From Microbacterium sp. MYb62 (GTDB taxonomy: Bacteria; Actinomycetota; Actinomycetes; Actinomycetales; Microbacteriaceae), in assembly GCF_002979475.1 (NCBI RefSeq), contig NZ_PCOY01000002.1, positions 248,001 to 312,000 of the forward strand: DNA of 64,000 nt, in the 5' to 3' direction. Shown here piece after piece: positions 16,867-26,373 of this stretch. A program made the position numbers and the translations under genes. The notes beneath the pieces were generated by a model that saw only the letters and a list, made by a program, of their open reading frames with translations, had not been told where the DNA came from and ran no database searches. How positions within the stretch are numbered: position 1 is the first letter of the stretch; the number at the start of each line of letters is the position of its first letter.

Positions 16867-17847
16867 ATGCAGACCACACCCGTCTCGTACTTCAGCGAGG
16901 GTCAGCGCATCTCCGCCGTGTGGCGCACCCCCGACCACGAGGGACCGTATCGCGCGATCGTGCAGGGACCGGGTTGGCTCGGGCTGAAGGACGCCAAGCT
17001 CTACGTCCGTTACCACGAGGCGCTCGTCGAAGCCGGCTTCGCCGTGCTCGTGATCGACTACCGCGGCTTCGGCGACTCCGAGGGTGACCGCGGCTACCTC
17101 TCCCCGGCCTGGCAGTTGCAGGATCTGGTGAACGCCGTGACCTACCTCACCACCCGCGATGATGTGATCGCCGACGCGATCGGCGTCTTCGGCACCGGCG
17201 GCACCGGGGGCGGCAACGCCGTGCTCCTCGCCGACGCCGACCCGCGCATCAAGGCCGCGGTTAGCCAGGTGCCGGTCGCCGACGGCGAGGACTGGCTGCA
17301 CCGCATGCGCAGCGAGTACGAGTGGCTCGACTTCCAGAAGTCCCTCGAGGAGGACCGTCGCCAGCGCGTCGCCACGGGGGAGGGGCGGATCGTGCATCCC
17401 CGCGAGGAGATCATGATCCCCACGGCCGAGCGTCGGGCCACGAAGATCAAGGCCGACGTCGACGACCGCATCCCCACCGCCGTTCCGCTCGCGTGCGCCG
17501 AGGGCATCATCGCGTACCGGCCCATCGAGGCCGCCGCCCGCCTGACCACACCGCTGCTCGTGATCGGCGTCGAGGGCGATGCGACCACCCCGACCGACCA
17601 CGCCGAGGCGCTGTACGAGGCCGCACGCGGTCCGAAGCAGCTCATCATGCAACGGCACACCACCCACTACGCCGCGTACGACGCGTACTGGGAGCAGACC
17701 ACCCCGGTGATCGTCGGCTGGTTCGACCGGTACGTGCGCCCGGCGCATCTCATCCACCGGTCTTCGCCGTCACCCGCGATCGGCGAGTCCATCACCACAG
17801 AATCCGTTCAGGCGGAGTCCGTCAGCACAGAGGAGGTCGCGCGATGA
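16867..17847 (+). CDS. Alpha/beta-hydrolase with a Thr at the nucleophile position
   Basis: The 326-residue protein has the fold marks of an alpha/beta-hydrolase: VLVIDYRGFGDSEG, a nucleophile elbow, a late Asp (GVEGDATTP) and a C-terminal His (RHTTHY). The elbow reads GGT113GG, so the usual Ser of G-x-S-x-G is replaced by Thr. That could mean an unusual hydrolase, altered chemistry or loss of activity. It heads an operon with a hydantoinase-like enzyme (ATGA overlap) and an LLM oxidoreductase. It may cleave an ester, amide or C-C bond in the same pathway. Confidence 0.75.
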   Translation: MQTTPVSYFSEGQRISAVWRTPDHEGPYRAIVQGPGWLGLKDAKLYVRYHEALVEAGFAVLVIDYRGFGDSEGDRGYLSPAWQLQDLVNAVTYLTTRDDVIADAIGVFGTGGTGGGNAVLLADADPRIKAAVSQVPVADGEDWLHRMRSEYEWLDFQKSLEEDRRQRVATGEGRIVHPREEIMIPTAERRATKIKADVDDRIPTAVPLACAEGIIAYRPIEAAARLTTPLLVIGVEGDATTPTDHAEALYEAARGPKQLIMQRHTTHYAAYDAYWEQTTPVIVGWFDRYVRPAHLIHRSSPSPAIGESITTESVQAESVSTEEVAR

Positions 17848-19250
17848 GCGTGGATCTGAAGATCACCGGCGGCACCGTCGTCACCCCCGCAGGACCGGTC
17901 GTCGCCGACCTGCTCGTCGCCGACGGCAAGGTCGCCGGCATCGTGGCCGCGGGAACCGAGATCGCGGCCGCGCGCACGATCGACGCCGCGGGCAAGCTCG
18001 TGCTCCCCGGCATGGTCGACGTGCACGTGCACACTCGCGAGCCCGGCTACGAGCACAAGGACGACATCTACACGACGAGCCTGCAGGCCGCGGCCGGTGG
18101 CGTCACGACGATGTTCGGGATGCCGAACCTCAAACCGCCGACGACCGACGTCGCGACGTTGACCGACGTGTTCCACCGGTACGAGGAATCGTCGATCGTC
18201 GACTGGAACCACAACCCCGCGCCGACCAAGTTCGACGAGATCGCCGGCATGAGCGAAATGGGCATCCGGGCCTACAAGATCTACATGGTCGTCGACACCG
18301 GACGCGACTACCCGCACCCCTCCGGCACCGGCATCCACAACCACGGGCACCTGCTCGAGATCATGGATCACATCGCCCAGACCGGCAAGCGCTTCATCGT
18401 GCACCCGCACGACCAGGCTCTCATGGACTACATCGAGGGCGCCTACCTCGCCCGCGGAGAGAACACCCCGGAGGGCTACGCCTCCGCCTACGCCGCCCGC
18501 GAGGGTGTGATCTGGGACACGGCGATCGACGTCGTGCTGCGTCTCGCAGAGGCGTCCGGATGCCCCGTGCACATCGCGCACATCCAGACCCGGCGCTCGA
18601 TCGAGGCCGTGCGCCGCGCCAAGCAGAACGGCATCGACGTGACCTGCGAGGTCAACCACTGGGCGCCGTTCCTGTCGACCTGGCACGACGTCGAGACCCT
18701 CGGTCCGTACGCGCTCAGCTACTGGGTGCCCGACGACAACCGTGCGGCCGTCTGGGAAGGCATGCGCGACGGCACGATCGACATCGCCGCCAGCGACCAC
18801 GCCCCGCACACGCGCGAGGAGAAGGAGGTCGGCTGGACGCAGATGTGGAGCTCGCACACCGGCACCCCCGGCATCCAGTACTACTACGAGCTCATGCTCG
18901 ACGCCGTGAACAAGGGCGAGCTCGACCTGCAGCGCGCGATCGACATGGTCGCCCACATCCCCGCCGCCAAGTTCGGGCTGGAGGGCGTGAAGGGGTCGCT
19001 CACGATCGGTGCGGATGCCGACATCGTCATCGCCGACCTCGCCGAGGAATGGACCATCACGAACGACGGCGTGCTGTCGAAGATCGGCTGGACCCCGTAC
19101 GACGGGCGCACCATCAGCGCCCGCATCCAGCGCACCCTCGTGCGCGGTGTCGACGTCTACGTCGGCGACGAGGTCGTCGGCGATCGCACATTCGGGAAGC
19201 TCGCCGCATCGGCGGAAGACAGGGCGGCGTTCGCCGCAGAAGGGAACTGA
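17844..19250 (+). CDS. Cyclic amidohydrolase (allantoinase/dihydropyrimidinase/hydantoinase-like)
   Basis: This 468-residue metal-dependent TIM-barrel hydrolase has the HVHTREPG metal motif, RAYKIYMV with a Lys suited to carboxylation, HPHDQ, PVHIAHIQT and the late Asp motif ASDHAPH. These support a binuclear site that opens cyclic amides such as hydantoins, dihydropyrimidines, dihydroorotate or allantoin. Purine or pyrimidine degradation partners are absent, and it is coupled to the alpha/beta-hydrolase and an LLM oxidoreductase. An F420-dependent ring reduction followed by hydrolytic opening would be logical but is inference. Confidence 0.85.
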   Translation: MSVDLKITGGTVVTPAGPVVADLLVADGKVAGIVAAGTEIAAARTIDAAGKLVLPGMVDVHVHTREPGYEHKDDIYTTSLQAAAGGVTTMFGMPNLKPPTTDVATLTDVFHRYEESSIVDWNHNPAPTKFDEIAGMSEMGIRAYKIYMVVDTGRDYPHPSGTGIHNHGHLLEIMDHIAQTGKRFIVHPHDQALMDYIEGAYLARGENTPEGYASAYAAREGVIWDTAIDVVLRLAEASGCPVHIAHIQTRRSIEAVRRAKQNGIDVTCEVNHWAPFLSTWHDVETLGPYALSYWVPDDNRAAVWEGMRDGTIDIAASDHAPHTREEKEVGWTQMWSSHTGTPGIQYYYELMLDAVNKGELDLQRAIDMVAHIPAAKFGLEGVKGSLTIGADADIVIADLAEEWTITNDGVLSKIGWTPYDGRTISARIQRTLVRGVDVYVGDEVVGDRTFGKLAASAEDRAAFAAEGN

Positions 19251-19251
19251 C

Positions 19252-20226
19252 ATGAAATTCGGACTGCTGCTGCCGCACTTCGGCGAGGAGGCGAGCAAGG
19301 AGAAGCTCCTGGAGGGGTCGAAGCTCGCCGAGAGCTTCGGATTCGACTCCGTCTGGGTGCGCGATCACCTGGTGTTCGAACCGCACGGCGAGATGGAGAA
19401 GCCGAACCGCACGTTCTATGACGCGCTGACGACCCTCACCGCCATCGGTGCCGTCACCGACAAGATCGAGCTCGGCACCGGATCGCTCATCCCGTTCCGC
19501 CACCCGCTGGTCACGGCGCTGATGGCCGGCACGATGACGCAGCTGCTCGGCCCGCGCCTGATCCTCGGCTTCGGCGCCGGAACCTTCGACCACGAGTTCG
19601 ACGCGATCGGCTGGGGCGACCTCGACCGGGTGGAGATGGTGCGCTCGAACGCCGAGATCCTGCGCCGTGTGTTCACCGAGAACGACGTCACCTACGACGA
19701 CGGCATCTTCAAATTCGAGAACGTCACGATCGAGCCCAAGCCCGTGGGCGGGCGCATCCCGTTCTGGTACTGCGGCGCGACCCCGCGTTCGGCCCGTCTC
19801 GCGGCGGAGTTCGCCGACGGATGGATGCCGGGACGCACGGGTCTGCTCACGATGGAGAAGCGCATCAAGACCATGCGCGAGATGACCGACGAGAACGGCC
19901 GGCCGATGCCGACCATCGCCGTCATCCCGCCCACTTCGATCGAGGACACGCGCGAAGAGGCGCTGAAGCACGTGAACATCCCGGGTCTTCTCGCCTGGGC
20001 GAACAAGGCGAAGTTCGCGGTGAAGCCGCCGTCCGGCAGCTTCGAGACCGTCGAAGACCTCGAGGGTCAGCTCATCGTGGGCAGCCCCGACGAGGCCGTC
20101 GAGCAGATCAAGCGGTTCGAGGAGGTCGGCACCGAGCACCTGGTGTTCGACTTCCGCTTCAAGTTCGATCGGTTCTTCGAGCAGATCGAACTCCTCGGCA
20201 CCGAGGTGCTTCCGAAGCTGCGATAA
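19252..20226 (+). CDS. Luciferase-like (LLM) oxidoreductase, probably F420-dependent
   Basis: The 324-residue protein shows the LLM barrel start MKFGLLLPHFGEEA, then FDSVWVRDHLVF, GTGSLIPFRHPL, GFGAGTFDHEF and IPFWYCGATPRSARLAAEFADGW (conserved core IPFWYCGATP). It differs clearly from fgd and from the LLM protein at 8226. FMN cannot be excluded as the cofactor, but its regulon with F420 genes favours F420. It starts one base after the amidohydrolase stop and is followed by a hairpin. Confidence 0.8.
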   Translation: MKFGLLLPHFGEEASKEKLLEGSKLAESFGFDSVWVRDHLVFEPHGEMEKPNRTFYDALTTLTAIGAVTDKIELGTGSLIPFRHPLVTALMAGTMTQLLGPRLILGFGAGTFDHEFDAIGWGDLDRVEMVRSNAEILRRVFTENDVTYDDGIFKFENVTIEPKPVGGRIPFWYCGATPRSARLAAEFADGWMPGRTGLLTMEKRIKTMREMTDENGRPMPTIAVIPPTSIEDTREEALKHVNIPGLLAWANKAKFAVKPPSGSFETVEDLEGQLIVGSPDEAVEQIKRFEEVGTEHLVFDFRFKFDRFFEQIELLGTEVLPKLR

Positions 20227-20233
20227 GCCGCTG

Positions 20234-20270
20234 CGGGTGCGGTGGATCCAGACGGATTCCGCCGCACCCG
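20234..20270 (+). terminator. Possible hairpin terminator
   Basis: CGGGTGCGG (20234-20242) pairs with CCGCACCCG (20262-20270) across a 19-base loop, a few bases after the LLM stop. There is no U-tract, so termination or transcript-end protection is tentative. Confidence 0.35.
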
Positions 20271-20331
20271 TGCGCGTCCGCGTGACGCGCATCCTTCCGC
20301 TGGTGCCGCTTTCGATGATCGGAGCTTGCCC

Positions 20332-21807
20332 GTGAACGTACGAAACGAAGAACTCGATCTCCACGAGAGCGCGATCGCCTCTCATCATTGGACGCTCAGT
20401 ATCGGATCGGAGCGTCGTCCGGGGAGAGGGAACGCGCTGCCGACCCTGAATCCGTCGACGAGCAGGCTGCTCGCCGAGGTCGCGAGCGCCAGCGCCGATG
20501 ATGTCGACGACGCGGTCAGCGCGGCGGTCCTCGCGGCGCAGCAGTGGGGTGAGAGGTCGCCGCTCGACCGGGCGCGCCTCGTGCGGGATCTCGCCGACGT
20601 GCTGGAATCGCACGCCGAGGAGCTCGCGTGGCTCGACACCCTGGATGCCGGGCTGCCTCTGTGGATGATGCGTGTCGACGTCGCCACGGGTCTCCAGCGG
20701 ATGCGGATGTTCAGTGACTTCGCGCTCGGACTGACCGGCCAGACGATCCCGGCCTCCGCCGGTGGAGTCCACCTCACGTTCCCCCGACCCTTCGGCGTCG
20801 TCGCGAGGATCATCCCCTTCAATCACCCGTTCATGTTCGCCGCTTCCAAGCTCGCAGCCCCCTTGATGGCAGGAAATGCCGTCATCCTCAAACCGTCGGA
20901 GCAGACGCCGCTCTCCGCGCTCCGCCTGGGCGAACTCGCCCAGGGCGTACTGCCGGACGGCGTCCTGTCGGTGCTCCACGGGGGGCCGCCGGTCGGCGAG
21001 CGGATGGTCCGCAACGAGGCGGTCCGGCGGATCGCGTTCACGGGGAGTCACATCGTCGGCAGGGAGATCCAGCGGATCGGTGCCGAGAGCGGAGTCAAGC
21101 ACATCTCGCTCGAGCTCGGCGGCAAGAACGCGATGATCGTCTTCGACGATGCCGACATGGAGGCGGCCGTCGCCGGCGCGGTGAAGGGTATGAACTTCGC
21201 GTTCGTCGGGCAGTCGTGCGGCTCGACATCCCGGATCCTCCTCCATCGGTCCGTGGCGGAGAGGTTCACGGAGCTCTTCGTGAAGGCGGTGGACGACCTG
21301 CGGGTCGGAGCTCCGTGGGAGTCGGACGTCCAGGTCGGGCCGATGGTCGACGCCGCAGCGCGGCAACGCGTCGAGGGCTTCATCGAGCGGGCATCGGCGG
21401 CGGGAGCCGTCCGGCTCACCGCGGACCGTCAGCTGCCCGACGATGGAGGCTTCGTCGCGCCGACGGTCTTTCGCGGTGTCGATCCGCGTTCCGAATTGGG
21501 ACAGGAGGAGGTCTTCGGGCCGGTCGTCAGCCTCTTCACGTTCACGGAGGAGTCGGAGGCGATCGCGCTCGCCAACGATGTGCGCTACGGCCTGACGGCC
21601 AGTGTGTGGACCAACGATCTCTCGAGGTCGTTCCGCATGGCGCGTGCGTTGGAGGCCGGGTACATCTGGATCAACGACACCTCGACGCACTTTCCGGGTG
21701 TTCCCTTCGGGGGGACGAAGCTCTCCGGAGCAGGGCGCGAGGAGTCGATCGATGAGCTGCTCAGCTACACGGAGACGACAGCGGTGAACGTGGTGATGGC
21801 GCGATGA
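20332..21807 (+). CDS. NAD(P)-dependent aldehyde dehydrogenase
   Basis: This 491-residue enzyme oxidises an aldehyde to an acid. The catalytic Cys is C296 (GQSCGS) and the general-base Glu is E261 (LELGGKN). The cofactor-binding motif IPFNHPF and the late EVFGPVVSLFTF are present. A GTG start after GGAG is preferred, since no upstream ATG has a site. It is coupled (ATGA) to a thiamin-diphosphate enzyme. A decarboxylase making an aldehyde that this enzyme oxidises is a common pairing. Confidence 0.87.
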   Translation: MNVRNEELDLHESAIASHHWTLSIGSERRPGRGNALPTLNPSTSRLLAEVASASADDVDDAVSAAVLAAQQWGERSPLDRARLVRDLADVLESHAEELAWLDTLDAGLPLWMMRVDVATGLQRMRMFSDFALGLTGQTIPASAGGVHLTFPRPFGVVARIIPFNHPFMFAASKLAAPLMAGNAVILKPSEQTPLSALRLGELAQGVLPDGVLSVLHGGPPVGERMVRNEAVRRIAFTGSHIVGREIQRIGAESGVKHISLELGGKNAMIVFDDADMEAAVAGAVKGMNFAFVGQSCGSTSRILLHRSVAERFTELFVKAVDDLRVGAPWESDVQVGPMVDAAARQRVEGFIERASAAGAVRLTADRQLPDDGGFVAPTVFRGVDPRSELGQEEVFGPVVSLFTFTEESEAIALANDVRYGLTASVWTNDLSRSFRMARALEAGYIWINDTSTHFPGVPFGGTKLSGAGREESIDELLSYTETTAVNVVMAR

Positions 21808-23519
21808 GCATCGAACCGGAGTACGGATCGGACGTGATGGTCGATCTGCTGGTGCAGATGGGCGTCGAGATCATCCCGTTCGCACCGGGAGCCACATTCC
21901 GCGGGATCCATGATTCGCTGCTCCACCGTGACGATGCGCCGGAGATCATCGAGTGCCTGCACGAGGAGATCTCGGTGGCAGTCGCCCACGGGTACGCCAA
22001 GGCGAGGGGGACGATGGCGGTCGCCGCCCTCCACGATGTGGTCGGGCTTCAGCATGCGACGATGGCCATCTACAACGCCTGGTGTGATCGAGTCCCGCTC
22101 CTCCTCCTCGGCGGGACCGGGCCCGTGGACGCCGCTCGGAGGCGGCCCTGGATCGACTGGATACACACGGCCAACGTGCAGGGCAACCAGGTGCGCGACT
22201 ACACGAAATGGGACGATCAACCGGCGTCGCTCGAAGCGGTGCCTGAGTCGTTCGTCCGCGGCAGGCAACTCGCGACCAGTGCGCCGCCAGGGCCGGTCTA
22301 TCTCTGTCTCGACTCGGAGATCCAGGAGCAGCGTGTGCCGGGTGGATTCCGGTCCGTCGACGTCAGCGCCTATCCTGCGGCCCGCCCGCTCTCGCCCGAC
22401 CCCGACACGGTGGAGGAGATCGCGACGGCGCTGGTGAATGCGCGGCAACCGCTGATCGCCGTCGAGGGAGTCGATCGCAGGCAGCGCGGGCTCGAACTGC
22501 TCGTCGAGCTCGCTGAACTGCTGGGAGCTGCGGTCATGGAGGTGCAGCGCGACTACAACCGCACAGCGCTGTGCATGCCGACCGCGCACGGTCACAACGC
22601 GACGGGGATGGGTCTGGCGCTGGCTCCGGATGTGGTCCTTGCCCTGGACGTGCGCGATCTGCACGTGGTTCCCGGGGTCGAGGGTGCTGACGTGTACCAG
22701 GTCAGCACTGCGGGTCTCGCCGCCAAAGCATGGGCAGCGGATCTCCAGCGCGTGCAGACGGCACGTGCCCTGGTCGCCGCCGAGGTCACGCCTGTGCTCG
22801 AGCAGTTGCTCCCTCGCATCCGGAAGCTGCTCGCCGTGGATGCTGCCGCACAAGCTGTCGCGCGTGAACGCGGCTCAGCGCTCGTCGCGCAGACGGCGTC
22901 GGTGCGCGCCCGCTGGGAGGCCGAGGCCCGCGCGGACGGCGATGGCGACGTGATCACTCCTGCGTTCCTCGCCCAGGCGATCGACGACGAGACGCGCGGG
23001 ATCGACCGGGTGCTGGCCAATGGCAGCCTGCACAACTGGGTGCATCGGCTGTGGAGCATCGACCGGGTCGACGACTATCTCGGCAGTTCCGGGGGCGCCG
23101 GCCTCGGCTACGGGCTGGGCGCATCGATCGGTGCGGGGCTCGCCCATCGTGAGACGGGTCGGCTGGTCATCGACATCCAATCCGACGGCGACGCGATGAT
23201 GACGCCAGGGGCGCTGTGGACGGCTGCCAAACATCGGGTGCCGTTGCTGATCGTGCTGGAGAACAACCGGAAGTGGGGGAACTCCTTCGTTCATGCCGGA
23301 CTCATCGCGCGTAGTCGCACCCGCTCCGAGACGCGTATGGGTGTCGGAACCGTGATCGACGACCCCGCCATCGACTTCGTCGCGCTGGCGTCGTCGATGG
23401 GCATCACCGACAGCTGGCGCGTGGACCGGCCCGGAGATCTGCACGCTGCGCTGCGCCGTGGCATCCGCGTCGTGCGGGAAGAGCGCCGCCCCGTCGTCAT
23501 CGACGTCCGCACGACTTAG
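21804..23519 (+). CDS. Thiamin-diphosphate-dependent decarboxylase/lyase
   Basis: The 571-residue protein has the three-domain layout of the acetolactate synthase/benzoylformate decarboxylase superfamily. The cofactor-activating Glu is E54 (CLHEEIS). The Mg-ThDP motif starts with DGD near residue 461 and ends with ENNRKW. A 2-oxo acid decarboxylase or a carboligase is possible. No regulatory subunit lies nearby, which argues against a true acetolactate synthase. It overlaps the aldehyde dehydrogenase gene by ATGA. Confidence 0.83.
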   Translation: MSIEPEYGSDVMVDLLVQMGVEIIPFAPGATFRGIHDSLLHRDDAPEIIECLHEEISVAVAHGYAKARGTMAVAALHDVVGLQHATMAIYNAWCDRVPLLLLGGTGPVDAARRRPWIDWIHTANVQGNQVRDYTKWDDQPASLEAVPESFVRGRQLATSAPPGPVYLCLDSEIQEQRVPGGFRSVDVSAYPAARPLSPDPDTVEEIATALVNARQPLIAVEGVDRRQRGLELLVELAELLGAAVMEVQRDYNRTALCMPTAHGHNATGMGLALAPDVVLALDVRDLHVVPGVEGADVYQVSTAGLAAKAWAADLQRVQTARALVAAEVTPVLEQLLPRIRKLLAVDAAAQAVARERGSALVAQTASVRARWEAEARADGDGDVITPAFLAQAIDDETRGIDRVLANGSLHNWVHRLWSIDRVDDYLGSSGGAGLGYGLGASIGAGLAHRETGRLVIDIQSDGDAMMTPGALWTAAKHRVPLLIVLENNRKWGNSFVHAGLIARSRTRSETRMGVGTVIDDPAIDFVALASSMGITDSWRVDRPGDLHAALRRGIRVVREERRPVVIDVRTT

Positions 23520-23554
23520 GTGCACGGAGGGGGATTCACTCCGAAAGGCTATTT

Positions 23555-23622
23555 TGGATCCGGAATCCAACTCTTCCTTTTCCTCCAGAAGTACTCTACT
23601 GTCAAAATGGATACGGGATCCA
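23555..23622 (+). promoter_or_regulatory. Two operators upstream of the first ABC importer (sites 4 and 5)
   Basis: TGGATCCGGAATCCA (23555-23569) and TGGATACGGGATCCA (23608-23622) fit the regulon consensus. Outside them, CTCCGAAAGGC (23540-23550) pairs with its inverted copy GCCTTTCGGAG at about 23631-23641, so the two operators lie within a roughly 100-bp mirror. Looping between the sites by a regulator is possible. Confidence 0.68.
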
Positions 23623-23738
23623 AAAGTTCCGCCTTTCGGAGCAGCAAGTACTCGAGATCAGTTCCACCGGGGCATCAGTGACGATGCATCCGGACCATCG
23701 GGCTCCGAGGCGTGACGTCGAGAGAAGGCAGCTGCCAG

Positions 23739-24527
23739 ATGACGAAGATACTCACGTTGAAGAACGTCTCCAAGACGTTCACGGTCAAGAAGAGCCGCGC
23801 GTATTCGACGACGCACGCCCTGGAGGACGTCTCGTTCGACGTCGAGGATGGCGAGTTCATCGCGATCATCGGGGCGAGCGGGTGCGGGAAATCGACGATC
23901 CTCCGGATGATCGACGGACTCGACTTCCCGACGCGCGGAGAGATCCGTCTTCGCGGGGAGATCGTCACGGGGCCAGGACCTGACCGGGGAGTCGTCTTCC
24001 AGCAGCCGAGCCTGCTCCCGTGGCGCACGGTGCAGCGCAACATCGAGTTCGGACTCGAGTGCAACGGGATGGCTGCTGCGGAGCGACAGGATCGGGTCGC
24101 CCAGTACGTGGAGCTCGTCGGGCTCGGCGGCTTCGAAGGGCACTATCCGGCTCAGCTCTCCGGCGGGATGCAGCAGCGTGTGGGCCTGGCCCGTGCGTAT
24201 GCGGTAGACCCCGGGATCCTCCTGCTCGACGAGCCGTTCGGGGCGTTGGACGCCCAGACCAGGGTCGTTCTGCAGACGGAACTCGAGCGGGTGTGGCGCG
24301 CCGAGCGGAAGACCACCGTCCTCATCACGCATGACATGGAGGAGGCTGTCTACCTCGCCGATCGGGTGATCGTGATGGGCAACCGCCCCGGCCGTGTGAC
24401 GGACATCATCGATGTCCCTTTCGGTCGGCCGCGCGGCGAGGAGCTGCGGGCGTCGGCCGAGTTCGGTGAGCTCAAGCAGCAGCTCTGGCGTGCCCTGCAG
24501 CGAGGCATGGGGGTGGGCGTCGCATGA
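23739..24527 (+). CDS. ABC transporter ATP-binding protein, SsuB/TauB/ThiZ type (importer 1)
   Basis: This ATPase of 262 residues belongs to the nitrate/taurine/pyrimidine importer group. It has Walker A GASGCGKST, Q-loop QQPSLLPWRTV (the LLPW is typical of this group), signature LSGGMQQR, Walker B ILLLDEPFGALD and H-loop ITHDMEEA. I chose the ATG at 23739 over an upstream in-frame ATG because it gives the normal N-terminus. Two permeases and a binding lipoprotein follow. Confidence 0.87.
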   Translation: MTKILTLKNVSKTFTVKKSRAYSTTHALEDVSFDVEDGEFIAIIGASGCGKSTILRMIDGLDFPTRGEIRLRGEIVTGPGPDRGVVFQQPSLLPWRTVQRNIEFGLECNGMAAAERQDRVAQYVELVGLGGFEGHYPAQLSGGMQQRVGLARAYAVDPGILLLDEPFGALDAQTRVVLQTELERVWRAERKTTVLITHDMEEAVYLADRVIVMGNRPGRVTDIIDVPFGRPRGEELRASAEFGELKQQLWRALQRGMGVGVA

Positions 24528-25420
24528 GAGCACGTCAGCCCTCCGCTGTCCCCGCCGTGGACACGCACACCGTCGCCACGCTCGACGCCAGGTCCGCCGT
24601 CGCGTCCCCACGCAGAGGAGGGGGTGATCCCTTCGCCCCTGCCGCGCCCCCGTTGCGGAAACGGGCGTGGTTCCAGCGACTGACCGTGTGGGGCGGCATG
24701 CTGGTGATCTGGCAGCTGTTCGCGATGAGCGTCGGGCCGTACTTCTTCCCGTCGGTTCCCGAGGTCGCCTCGGGTTTCGTGCAGATGGTTCAGGACGGGA
24801 TACCTCTCGTCGTGCTCGGCAGCTTCACGCAGATGCTTGCCGGGTTCGCGGCGGCGGTCCTCGTCGGAGTCCCGCTGGGTCTGCTGATGGGGCAGTTCAA
24901 GATGGTCGACTTCGTCGTCGGACCGTTCGTGAATGCGCTCTTCGTCACGTCTCTCGCGGCCCTCCTGCCATTCCTGATCCTGATCTTCGGGACGGAGTTC
25001 ATGTTCCGTGCCGCGGTCGTCTTCCTGTTCGCCGTCTTCTACCTGATCATCACGCCCGCCGCCGGCGTGCGCGCCATCGATCGAGGGCTCAGCGAGATGG
25101 CGACGTCTTTCGGCGCCCGCCACTCGAAGCGCTTCTCCGCGATCACGCTGCCCGGCACCCTTCCCTACATCATCACCGGAATGAGGCTCGGCCTCGGCCA
25201 GGCGGTGCAGGGCATGATCGTCGCTGAGCTCTGGGTCTCCGTGGCCACCGGGAGGATCCTCCAGACGATGGGGCTCGCGCGCAACCTGGGCGAGTTCTTC
25301 GCCGTCGCCGCCACCGTCGTCGTCGTGGGGGCACTCCTCACCGGACTGCTGATGTGGGTGCAGAAGCGGTTGACGCCCTGGGCCGGCGATGTGGAGCAGG
25401 CCGTGGCAGGTGCCCGATGA
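24524..25420 (+). CDS. ABC permease, SsuC/TauC type (importer 1, first subunit)
   Basis: The 298-residue protein has an unusually long hydrophilic N-terminus of about 50 residues, then six membrane segments. The coupling loop (EMATSFGARHSKRFSAITLP) matches the family's E-M-A-x-S-x-G-A pattern. It is coupled to the ATPase gene (ATGA) and to a second, different permease, which suggests a heterodimeric channel. Confidence 0.85.
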   Translation: MRARQPSAVPAVDTHTVATLDARSAVASPRRGGGDPFAPAAPPLRKRAWFQRLTVWGGMLVIWQLFAMSVGPYFFPSVPEVASGFVQMVQDGIPLVVLGSFTQMLAGFAAAVLVGVPLGLLMGQFKMVDFVVGPFVNALFVTSLAALLPFLILIFGTEFMFRAAVVFLFAVFYLIITPAAGVRAIDRGLSEMATSFGARHSKRFSAITLPGTLPYIITGMRLGLGQAVQGMIVAELWVSVATGRILQTMGLARNLGEFFAVAATVVVVGALLTGLLMWVQKRLTPWAGDVEQAVAGAR

Positions 25421-26238
25421 GCGCGCGGCCTTCGACCACGGAGTCCATCGTCACGCAGAACGACGGCGGAGCACGAGCGCCGATCCCGCGCTGGCAGGTG
25501 TGGGGATGGGTGTTGCGGATCGGGTTGCTGTTCGCCGTCATCTCCCTCTGGCAGTGGTACGGCAGCAGCGGAGACTCCTTCGCGATCGCCCCGTTCACCG
25601 ATGTCATGGCCGCCCTGTGGGACGGATTGGTATCCGGTGACTTCCTCGTCGCTGCAGGCGGGACGATCCTGACGATGGCCCTGGGTTACGCGATCGCCGT
25701 GGTGGTGGGCGTGCCCCTCGGACTCTGGATCGGCATCTCCCCTTTCGCCAGGAACGTCCTCGAGCCTCTCGTACACGCCGGCTATGCGACGCCGGTCTCG
25801 CTGATGATCCCCATCATCGGGATCTACACCGGCCTGGATCTTCAGGGCCGCGTGATACTCACCGCCCTCTGGTGTGTGTTCGAGATCCTGGTCAGCACGG
25901 TATCGGGAGTGCGCAGCGCCCCGGTGAACCTCATCGAGATGGGGCGATCCTTCGGGGCGCGGAAGATGAGCATGTACTCGAAGATCATCCTGCCGGCGGC
26001 AGCTCCGCTGATCATCGTCGGCCTGCGTATCGGCGTCGGACGTGCGATGCGCGGAGCGGTCACCGCCGAGCTTCTCCTCGCCGTGGCCAACCTCGGCGAG
26101 GTGATCCTGTTCGCCGGGTCGGTCTTCGACATTCCGCGGCTGCTCGCCGGGATCATCTTCGTGATGGCGCTCGGCCTCATCATGATGCGACTCGCCGGCA
26201 TCTTCGAGCGGCAGGCCACCCGGCACCTTCGCGTGTGA
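25417..26238 (+). CDS. ABC permease, SsuC/TauC type (importer 1, second subunit)
   Basis: This 273-residue permease has six membrane segments and the coupling loop EMGRSFGARKMSMYSKIILP. It shares only family-level similarity with the preceding permease, to which it is coupled by ATGA. Many importers of this group use one permease as a homodimer; two distinct subunits resemble ThiX/RibX-like pairings. Its partner ligand-binding protein is encoded 135 bp downstream. Confidence 0.85.
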   Translation: MSARPSTTESIVTQNDGGARAPIPRWQVWGWVLRIGLLFAVISLWQWYGSSGDSFAIAPFTDVMAALWDGLVSGDFLVAAGGTILTMALGYAIAVVVGVPLGLWIGISPFARNVLEPLVHAGYATPVSLMIPIIGIYTGLDLQGRVILTALWCVFEILVSTVSGVRSAPVNLIEMGRSFGARKMSMYSKIILPAAAPLIIVGLRIGVGRAMRGAVTAELLLAVANLGEVILFAGSVFDIPRLLAGIIFVMALGLIMMRLAGIFERQATRHLRV

Positions 26239-26373
26239 GTGCAGGCGGATCAGCGGAACACCACGAGAGGAGGGCCAGCGGCGGCGTCACCCGAGGCCGT
26301 CGGAACACGCACACGAGAGTTCTGCAGAGATCGACATCCCCTCGAAGAATCGAACTGGAAAGGCACCCGAAGT

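Noticed and set aside
20243..20260. A TGGATCCAGA-like sequence resembling the regulon operator
   Set aside because: The second half-site (ATCCA at the correct spacing) is missing; it is better explained as the loop of a hairpin after the LLM gene.
21804..23519. Acetolactate synthase of branched-chain amino acid synthesis
   Set aside because: There is no regulatory subunit or ilv neighbour, and coupling to an aldehyde dehydrogenase suggests a catabolic decarboxylase or lyase.
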